Shown here: positions 1-5,778 of the stretch, in pieces
How the letters are laid out: each line of letters opens with the position of its first letter
Numbering within the stretch: the stretch's first letter is position 1
NCBI GenBank assembly: GCA_937911045.1
Contig: CALEPX010000016.1
Coordinates: 1 to 7,365 of the forward strand
DNA from: an uncultured Fretibacterium sp.
GTDB lineage: Bacteria; Synergistota; Synergistia; Synergistales; Aminobacteriaceae
DNA length: 7,365 nt
Reading direction: 5' to 3'
Notes under the pieces: generated by a model
Databases searched by the model: none
Seen by the model: the letters and a program-made list of their open reading frames with translations, nothing else
What the model was told of the DNA's origin: nothing
Translations under genes and position numbers: made by a program

Positions 1-303
1 TTCAGAGCGAGTTATTTCCCGTTCACAGAGCCGTCAATGGAACTTGATATCGAATGCGTAGAATGCTCCGGACATGATGAACATTGCAGAGTTTGTCACG
101 GTACAGGCTGGCTCGAAGTCGTCGGAATGGGAATGGTTCACCCGAATGTTATCAAAGCTGGCAGAATCGATTCTGAGAAATACAACGGATTCGCGTTCGG
201 AATTGGCTTGGATCGAATGGCAATGCTCAAATACGGGATCAATGACCTGAGATTATTATTTGACGGCAACGTCTCGTATTTTTTATCAGGATTTGCGAAG
301 TGA
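1..303 (+). CDS. pheS: Phenylalanine--tRNA ligase alpha subunit, C-terminal part (5' end outside window)
   Basis: Only the last 100 codons are present, read in frame from base 1 to the TGA at 301-303. The alpha subunit carries the class II catalytic core of cytoplasmic (alpha-beta)2 PheRS, which activates phenylalanine with ATP and charges tRNA-Phe. Visible hallmarks are the motif 2 region (FRASYFPFTEPSMELDI, fragment residues 1-17), the GMGMVHPNV stretch, and class II motif 3 (FGIGLDRMAMLKYGINDLR), which ends close to the C-terminus as usual. Between motif 2 and GWLEVVG lies an insertion with cysteines spaced C-x2-C-x6-C-x2-C (fragment residues 19, 22, 29, 32). It looks like a small zinc knuckle, a form known in some bacterial PheS proteins and absent from E. 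coli PheS. pheT follows after 6 bases, the usual pheST order. A Met at base 37 is internal and is not a start. Confidence 0.97.
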   Translation, partial: FRASYFPFTEPSMELDIECVECSGHDEHCRVCHGTGWLEVVGMGMVHPNVIKAGRIDSEKYNGFAFGIGLDRMAMLKYGINDLRLLFDGNVSYFLSGFAK

Positions 304-309
304 TTTGAC

Positions 310-2745
310 ATGTATATTAGCTTAGAATTATTAAAGAACTTTATCAAGATTCAGCCGAATGTGTCGCCCGAAAATTTAGCCGAAAGATTATCAGTCTCGG
401 GAACTGAGATCGAGAGCATAAATTACACCGCCGGGAAAATGCGGGGAGTTGTCGTTGCTAGAATCGACGCGCTTGAAAAACACCCGACGAATGAACACCT
501 GTCGATAGCTCACCTGAACACCGGAACTGGCGAACACGTATGCGTAACCAGTGCTACGAACATGAAAAGAGGCGATCTTGTCTTCTACGCTGGATTAGGT
601 GCGGTTTTGCCGAACGGTCTGGAACTTGGCAAGCGTGATTTCTCAGGCGTTGAAAGTTTCGGAATGATGCTTTCGGCTGAAGAATTGGGGCTTCACGACG
701 TAGATTCTCCGGATGGATTATTAATTCTGCCGGCTGATGCTGAGATTGGAGCTGATGCTGCGTCACTGTATCACATCGGCGATATTATCTTTGACGTTTC
801 GATCACGCCCAATCGCGGAGATTTGCTCTCACATTTGGGAATGGCGCGTGAAATCAAAGGCTTGTACTCGAATTCTATTATGAAAAATCCCGAGTGGCTT
901 AGACCGTTGCAACAGGATCAAGACTGGTCTGAGAAATTCGGCGAAATCTCGTTGCCAGATCAAGGCTGCTATTGCTACAGATTAGGACTTGCGACAGGCG
1001 CGAAAATTCATGACTCGCCGCTTACCGCGAAAATAGATCTTGCTCATCTGGGAATGCGTCCGATCTCGAATGCCGTTGACGTTACGAATTACGTGATGTT
1101 AATGCTGGGACAGCCGCTTCACGCGTTCGACCTGAACACGCTGCCTGCGCGGGAAATTACTGTCAGGGCTGCGAATGATGGCGAGAAAATGCTCACACTT
1201 GATGGCAAAGAGCGATTGCTTACGGATAAAGACATGTTGATCACAAGCGGCGGTGAAGCTATTGCGTTGGCAGGCGTTATGGGCGGTGAACAAACCGGAA
1301 TCAATCCTGACACAAACACGATCGTGATTGAGAGCGCGAGTTTTTCACCGGTTCGAGTTGGTCACACGTCGCGAAGATTGGGCATAAATTCCGAGGCGGC
1401 GTTTAGATTTTCACGAACTGTCGATCCGAATTTGAGCAGGACTGCTTTGACTGCTGCGTGTGCGTTGATGCGTGATTGGTGCGGTGCTGAGATTAATTAT
1501 CGCCCGCTGTCGGCTGAGAATAGCTATCAAGAACCGTTGCCCGTGACGCTGACTTACAAGAAGCTCAACATGTATTTGGGAACGAAACACTTCAAGTTCA
1601 ATTTTGATTATGCTGCGAAAATTCTGGTGGGATTCGGCATTAAGCAAATTCGCGATAATTTTGCGGATCGTGAGTTTTTGCCGCCAACTTGGAGACCGGA
1701 CATAACGATTGAAGAGGACTTAATCGAGGAAATCGGACGCTTCAGAGGCTATAACAGGTACGAGAATAAGCTCCCCGGTGAAATGCCCAAACGCGCAGAA
1801 ATCGGTTCTGAAATGCAGCTCTCAGGATTTGTGAGAAATTTCCTGATGTCACGAGGCTACACGGAGATCATGACGTATAGCTTTTTGCCCGAGGATTTTC
1901 CGGAGAAATTGCGACTTGATGACGGCGATTTGCGTGCGGATCCGTTAAAGCTTGCGAACCCGATTAGCCGCGATCAAATGGCAATGCGCACGACACTGAT
2001 TCCGGGATTGCTTTCGGCATTGAAGACGAGTGTTACGTCAGGTTGGCGCGACCCCGTGAAAATTTTCGAACAGGGCAAAGTCTTCCTGAAAGATCCAGAT
2101 CCCAAGATCGAACACGTTGAACCAGATCACGTTGCCGGATTGTTATTCAACGGAACGGATACACGCTCAGCTTTCGGAGAACGTAACGGGAATTTTTATG
2201 ACATGAAATCCGATATTGAAGCGTTGATTATCGCCCGAGGATATGTTCCGGAATTTCTGCCGGGTTCTGAGACTTTCACGCACGCCGGACAAAGTTCTGA
2301 GATTCGCGTAAATGGCAAAAAAATCGGCTTCGTCGCGAGATTAAAGCCCGTGATTGAACAGGAACTTGATGTCTCAGGAGTGTACGTTTTCGAATTTGAC
2401 TTGACGGAAATTTTGCAGGTTCAGAAACCCGTTTTCACACCTGCGAGCCAATTCCCTGCGTCGTTCCGTGATATTTCGCTGCTAGTCTCACACGATCGCA
2501 AACAGGACGACGTAATGCGTGATATTCGTGACTCAGTTCTCGAAGCAAGTGAGAATAATAATATTCTTGAATCACTCAGGTTATTTGACATTTACGAGGG
2601 CAAAGGCGTTCCTGAAGGATTCCGCAGCCTGGCTTATACTCTTAGCTACAGGTCACGCGACATGACTCTGAAAGACGATTTCGTCGAGAGCATTCACATG
2701 AAAGTTCGCGAAATTCTTAAATCAAAAGGCTATGTGATTCGCTAA
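310..2745 (+). CDS. pheT: Phenylalanine--tRNA ligase beta subunit
   Basis: A full-length 811-residue PheT (family usually about 790-810). It partners PheS, binds tRNA-Phe and edits mischarged Tyr-tRNA-Phe. Domains in order: an N-terminal segment with an EMAP/OB-type tRNA-binding domain (about residues 39-150; GVVVARIDALEKHP, then DFSGVESFGMMLSAEELGL); the B3/B4 editing region (about 160-390; FDVSITPNRGDLLSHLG, AVDVTNYVMLMLGQPLHAFD, TSRRLGINSEAAFRFSRTVDP); a B5 domain (about 405-480; PPTWRPDITIEEDLIEEIGR); a catalytic-like core (about 495-695); and a C-terminal FDX-ACB anticodon-binding domain (about 708-811; SQFPASFRDISLLV, then LRLFDIYEGKGVPEGFRSLAYTL). The ATG at 310 lies 6 bases after the pheS stop and gives the expected N-terminus. 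The only Shine-Dalgarno-like sequence upstream is a weak GAAGTGA overlapping the pheS end, so translational coupling to pheS is likely. All family signatures look intact. Confidence 0.98.
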   Translation: MYISLELLKNFIKIQPNVSPENLAERLSVSGTEIESINYTAGKMRGVVVARIDALEKHPTNEHLSIAHLNTGTGEHVCVTSATNMKRGDLVFYAGLGAVLPNGLELGKRDFSGVESFGMMLSAEELGLHDVDSPDGLLILPADAEIGADAASLYHIGDIIFDVSITPNRGDLLSHLGMAREIKGLYSNSIMKNPEWLRPLQQDQDWSEKFGEISLPDQGCYCYRLGLATGAKIHDSPLTAKIDLAHLGMRPISNAVDVTNYVMLMLGQPLHAFDLNTLPAREITVRAANDGEKMLTLDGKERLLTDKDMLITSGGEAIALAGVMGGEQTGINPDTNTIVIESASFSPVRVGHTSRRLGINSEAAFRFSRTVDPNLSRTALTAACALMRDWCGAEINYRPLSAENSYQEPLPVTLTYKKLNMYLGTKHFKFNFDYAAKILVGFGIKQIRDNFADREFLPPTWRPDITIEEDLIEEIGRFRGYNRYENKLPGEMPKRAEIGSEMQLSGFVRNFLMSRGYTEIMTYSFLPEDFPEKLRLDDGDLRADPLKLANPISRDQMAMRTTLIPGLLSALKTSVTSGWRDPVKIFEQGKVFLKDPDPKIEHVEPDHVAGLLFNGTDTRSAFGERNGNFYDMKSDIEALIIARGYVPEFLPGSETFTHAGQSSEIRVNGKKIGFVARLKPVIEQELDVSGVYVFEFDLTEILQVQKPVFTPASQFPASFRDISLLVSHDRKQDDVMRDIRDSVLEASENNNILESLRLFDIYEGKGVPEGFRSLAYTLSYRSRDMTLKDDFVESIHMKVREILKSKGYVIR

Positions 2746-2747
2746 TC

Positions 2748-2969
2748 ATGACACTGAATGATATAGAAATTTTCACGGACGAGTTAGAGCGCAAAACTGA
2801 GAATCTGATTTCTGAGCGGAATATGCTGCGTTCGGAGCTTGATAGATTTTCGCAGGCACATATCGAACGTGACAGAGATTTCGTTAATGCTGCCCGGGAA
2901 AATATCCGGAATTTCGAAGCCAGTTCGGAGCGGAATTTTCGCCTGAATCATTTTCTCGTGATAAAATAG
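2748..2969 (+). CDS. Small coiled-coil protein, possibly a ZapB-like division accessory
   Basis: A 73-residue ORF starting 2 bases after the pheT stop and ending 6 bases before the zapA-like gene, so it is almost certainly translated as part of this operon. It is highly charged. Residues about 5-60 form one predicted long helix with heptad-like hydrophobic spacing (for example IFTDELERKTENLISERNML). There is no signal peptide, membrane segment or cysteine. I do not recognise a specific family. Size, coiled-coil character and position directly before zapA suggest a ZapB-like or other ZapA partner, but that rests on context. The C-terminus (NFRLNHFLVIK) is less charged and breaks the heptad pattern. 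No Shine-Dalgarno sequence stands out before the ATG, which fits translational coupling to pheT. Confidence 0.72.
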   Translation: MTLNDIEIFTDELERKTENLISERNMLRSELDRFSQAHIERDRDFVNAARENIRNFEASSERNFRLNHFLVIK

Positions 2970-2975
2970 CTGATT

Positions 2976-3212
2976 ATGAAAAATTCACGCGATGTATTCT
3001 TGACAATCGGTAAGAAGACTTACAGGGTTGCGACTCCGCTCGAAGAAGAAGACGTAGATCGCATGAAAATTCTAATCGATGAAGCTTGCGGTTCGGAATT
3101 TAAGAACGCCGATCAGGAGGATTTGCTGGTGTTGACATGTTTGCGACTTGCATATTCGCTCGATGCCGTGAGTGGGAAGATTCAGAATATCATTGCGAAA
3201 CTCGACGGCTAA
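2976..3212 (+). CDS. zapA: Cell division protein ZapA-like
   Basis: A 78-residue protein with the ZapA pattern. A short N-terminal beta segment and turn (VFLTIGKKTYRVATPLE, about residues 7-23) is followed by a helix (EEDVDRMKILIDEAC). Next comes the characteristic D-x-x-DLLVLTCLRLAYSLD helix (about 46-64), with a short coiled coil to the end. ZapA proteins are cytoplasmic, bind FtsZ and bundle or cross-link its filaments at the Z-ring. The length is at the short end for the family and the C-terminal coiled coil is brief, as in several Gram-positive-type ZapA proteins. No strong Shine-Dalgarno sequence is seen upstream, so translation probably depends on coupling with the preceding coiled-coil ORF. 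A bidirectional terminator follows the stop, making this the last gene of the pheST operon. Similarity is at the level of family pattern only. Confidence 0.85.
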   Translation: MKNSRDVFLTIGKKTYRVATPLEEEDVDRMKILIDEACGSEFKNADQEDLLVLTCLRLAYSLDAVSGKIQNIIAKLDG

Positions 3213-3220
3213 TTTGCACG

Positions 3221-3312
3221 AAAAAATCAAACCACCGATAGAAATAGAAATAAAATCAAACTCGAAAATTAATTCTAATTCTAATTCTAATTCTACGGTG
3301 GCTTTTTGATTC
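3221..3312. terminator. Bidirectional intrinsic terminator between convergent operons
   Basis: CCACCG at 3232-3237 pairs with CGGTGG at 3296-3301. Inside this clamp, TAGAA at 3239-3243 pairs with TTCTA at 3291-3295, and TAGAA at 3245-3249 pairs with TTCTA at 3285-3289, giving a long imperfect stem. A T-rich run (GCTTTTTGATT, 3301-3311) follows on the + strand. The A-run at 3221-3226 provides T residues for - strand transcripts. It therefore serves both the zapA end and the diguanylate cyclase end. The remainder of this short gap holds no gene. Confidence 0.8.
3271..3295 (+). repeat. Tandem hexamer AATTCT, four copies plus one base
   Basis: Four perfect copies of AATTCT run from 3271 to 3294 and are followed by A. 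They form the 3' arm of the terminator hairpin. The 5' arm contains the matching but less regular ATAGAA repeats at 3238-3249. No coding role is apparent. Confidence 0.9.
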
Positions 3313-3315
3313 TGG

Positions 3316-4899
3316 CTAATAATTTCTCGTGGCTTTCATTGCGACTTTGCGTGCGTACATTGCTTTGTCGGCGCGCTTGAAAACGTTGTATACGCTCTCG
3401 TCCTGTCTGGGGTCAAATTTCGCGTAGCCGATTGCCGCTGAAACCTGTTCCCAAACTTGTAAATTCTTGTCGTGTTTTTGCGCTTCGATATTCCGGTTGA
3501 AATTATCAATGCAGCTCTGGGCGTTGTCGCACGAATCATTTTCGAGCAGAACGACGAACTCATCACCGCCGATTCTGAATACCGGCGCGTTCTCGAAAGT
3601 TTCGCAAATCAGACCGCAGCATTTTTTCAGCGCGAAATTCCCGTGTTCGTGTCCGTAAGTGTCGTTGATTCGCTTGAGATAATTCAGGTCGATCATTACG
3701 ATCCCGAAGCAGGCTTTCCCATCAGCAATTTGCCAGTCCATGCGCTTGATTTCCTGTTCGTATGCGTTGCGATTGCCTACACCTGTCAAAGCGTCTTTGT
3801 TCGCGAGAGCTGACATTGCGTTCACTTGTTCTTTCGTCGCCAAAAGTTGATTCGTGATTTCTACCAGACTCTTCATGTAATTTTCAAGTTCCATTATCAT
3901 CGAAGCTGTCTGATTGCCGAGTTCAGAAATTTCGTCGCGACCGTTCATGCGTTTCTCGATTATTCCGGCGAGTTTTGCGTCCTTGCTGAAGCTGTACCTG
4001 AAAATATCCTGAGATAACAGCTTTATGCGCTTAATATAGAACTTGTTAATCACGAACAGCAATATTGCAACTGCGATCGTCAGGATTGCCGCAATAATTA
4101 GTAACTGGTGAAACGTGTTCATGAAAATCGCGTGATTATAACTTGAGACTTTGATTTCGGTGCAAATCAGCCCCAATTTCTCTCCGTTCACATAAAGCGG
4201 CGAATACCATGCGTACGTGTGACCGTACTCGTTGTCGAACACATCGTAATTCGTCGGAGTTTTTCCTGTGTTCCAAGCCTCCCAAAGAAATTTGTGTCGC
4301 TCCATCACCTGCTCAACAGTTTCACCTAGCAAAAGCGAATCCGGGTCTTTTTCCGAACGCCCCTCACGCACACCGTCGAGCACGTAACACGCTTCGAGCT
4401 TCTCAAAATACGGCACGATGTAATACACGTATTGCAACTCGAAAATTCTGCACGCTTCCTCAAACATTAACAGGTAATACTCATGACGAGCAATCGCAAA
4501 CGCATTTTGAACTTCGGGTGTTAATTCTTCGAACGCGATATTTTCCCCGAGAATTTTTCCGGCGTGATTCGCTTTGAATAAACGCTCGTATTTTTCCTGG
4601 CTCTTGAGCATGTCATCGTGCGTGAAAGTTTTGGGAATGCGCATGTTCTTGTAATTCTTCAGGAAATATTTCTGGTAAATTGCGAAATCATTTCCCCGCG
4701 AGTGAATTATCACCGACAAATACTCAGAAATGTAACGCAGCTGCCGTCTCTGTCTCGAAAGGTAAATCCCGTCCTGAAACATATACGTGAAAACTCCGCA
4801 CACCAACAGATTCACGAGAATAAACACACAAAATAATATTCCGAACTTGAATAATATGCTGCTCTTGCGCCGCTGGAAATTAAATACCGTATTGAACAT
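3316..4899 (-). CDS. Membrane diguanylate cyclase with extracytoplasmic sensor, HAMP-like linker and GGDEF domain
   Basis: A 527-residue protein that should make cyclic di-GMP from two GTP at the inner face of the membrane. TM1 is about residues 15-40, an extracytoplasmic region about 41-263, TM2 about 264-285, a HAMP-like segment about 286-340 (GRDEISELGNQTASMI), a short coiled coil, then a GGDEF domain about 367-527. Active-site signatures are intact: DALTGVGNR (369-377), DLNYLKRINDTYGH with D404 and N412, RIGGDEF (444-448 for GGDEF) and FKRADKAMYARK near the end. The RxxD inhibitory site expected five residues before GGDEF is absent (FENA there), so allosteric product inhibition is unlikely. 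The end of the sensor region (YAWYSPLYVNGEKLGLI) is reminiscent of Cache domains, but this is not certain. I chose the ATG at 4897-4899 because AAAGAG lies 7 bases upstream and a normal first membrane segment follows. A TTG at 4948-4950 would add 17 residues but has no ribosome site. Confidence 0.93.
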   Translation of the reverse strand: MFNTVFNFQRRKSSILFKFGILFCVFILVNLLVCGVFTYMFQDGIYLSRQRRQLRYISEYLSVIIHSRGNDFAIYQKYFLKNYKNMRIPKTFTHDDMLKSQEKYERLFKANHAGKILGENIAFEELTPEVQNAFAIARHEYYLLMFEEACRIFELQYVYYIVPYFEKLEACYVLDGVREGRSEKDPDSLLLGETVEQVMERHKFLWEAWNTGKTPTNYDVFDNEYGHTYAWYSPLYVNGEKLGLICTEIKVSSYNHAIFMNTFHQLLIIAAILTIAVAILLFVINKFYIKRIKLLSQDIFRYSFSKDAKLAGIIEKRMNGRDEISELGNQTASMIMELENYMKSLVEITNQLLATKEQVNAMSALANKDALTGVGNRNAYEQEIKRMDWQIADGKACFGIVMIDLNYLKRINDTYGHEHGNFALKKCCGLICETFENAPVFRIGGDEFVVLLENDSCDNAQSCIDNFNRNIEAQKHDKNLQVWEQVSAAIGYAKFDPRQDESVYNVFKRADKAMYARKVAMKATRNY

Positions 4900-4922
4900 A
4901 TCGCATCTCTTTCTCCCGTTAT

Positions 4923-4959
4923 AATCAATTAATAACCAATTAATAATCAATAATCAATT
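4923..4959 (-). repeat. Short AT-rich repeats between the ankyrin gene and the cyclase gene
   Basis: The + strand shows AATCAAT at 4923-4929, AACCAAT at 4934-4940, AATCAAT at 4945-4951 and AATCAAT at 4952-4958. The first three are spaced exactly 11 bases apart. The block overlaps the ankyrin stop codon and lies 24-60 bases upstream of the cyclase ATG. Read on the - strand it resembles weak promoter elements: TATAAC at 4918-4923 with TTATTA 17 bases upstream, or TTGATT-18-GATTAT. A minor internal promoter or a regulator-binding array is possible, though simple AT-rich repetition is equally likely. Confidence 0.6.
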
Positions 4960-5778
4960 CTTGAACAAAATTTGCAGATCTAACGCATTTATTTTCGGAT
5001 TGACTTTCGCAAAATCAAGAGCAATATTTCCCTTTGTATTCTTGAGATTTACATCGGCACCGTTCGAGAGCAGGTATTTTATCGCGTCCGGGCTGTTAAA
5101 TCTCGCAGCGAACATTAACGCACTGGATTTATCTTTCGCACGGGCATTAACATTCGCGCCATTCTCGATAAATTCACTGATCTGTTTAAGAGTCCCTGAC
5201 TTGCAAATTTTCAAAAATTCCCGTTCGGTTTTATACGCAAGATTTTTTAACGCCGGCGAATTCTGCAAATTCTTGTTCACGCGCGCAAAATCCAGAGCAA
5301 TATTTCCCTTCGCATTCTCCAGATTAGCGTCCGCAGCGTTCGAGAGCAAATAATCTATAACGTCAGGAGTGCTAAATCTCGCGGCAAACATCAATGCACT
5401 GGACTTGTCTTTCGCACGAGCATTCACGTTCGCGTCATGTTCGACGAAATCCTGAATTTGTCCAAGAGTTCCGGACTTGCAAATCCTCAGAAATTCCCGT
5501 TCGGTTTTGTACGCAAGATTTTTCAACGCGATCGAATCCCGCATATTCTCATTCGTTCTCGCAAAATCCATAGCAACGTTTCCGTTATCATTTTCGAGAT
5601 TCACGTCAGCACCGTTAGCAATCAAGTACTCGACAATTCCCGGATGATTAAATCTCGCGGCGAACATTAATGCGCTGGAATTATCTTTTGTTCTAGCGTT
5701 GATATTCGCGCCGTGTCTGATAGCGTCGTAAATTTGCCTCATGCTTGCGGACTTGCATAACTCGACGAAATCTTCATC
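4954..5778 (-). repeat. Three tandem 276-bp intragenic repeats (92-residue ankyrin blocks)
   Basis: The units lie at 5503-5778, 5227-5502 and 4954-5226 (the last includes the stop codon). All share the same frame and an exact 92-codon period. Each opens with a variant of E-R-E-F-L-x-I-C-K-S-G-T-L, continues through KSSALMFAARF, and ends near LKNLAYKT in the first two units. Units 2 and 3 agree at about 60 of the first 76 residues. Unit 1 is more diverged. The final ~15 residues of unit 3 differ, which marks the end of the duplication. Confidence 0.93.

Noticed and set aside
3271..3295. The hexamer run as part of a CRISPR array or mobile-element end
   Set aside because: The units are only six bases with no spacers, no flanking target duplication is seen, and there is no transposase or cas gene; it fits as a terminator arm.
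3472..3813. A 113-residue + strand frame opposite the GGDEF domain
   Set aside because: It is the mirror of conserved GGDEF codons; the opposite strand carries all catalytic motifs, and no ribosome site supports this frame.
4209..4577. A 122-residue + strand frame opposite the cyclase sensor region
   Set aside because: It is rich in Arg, Thr and His from antisense reading, has no recognisable domain and overlaps the cyclase entirely.
4892..4925. A + strand promoter with TTGAAC (4892) and TATAAT (4920)
   Set aside because: The 22-base spacing is too long and it would drive only antisense transcription into the ankyrin gene.
4900..4950. TTG at 4948-4950 as the start of the cyclase
   Set aside because: No Shine-Dalgarno sequence precedes it, the extra 17 residues come from the AT-rich repeat block, and the ATG at 4899 has a better-placed AAAGAG.
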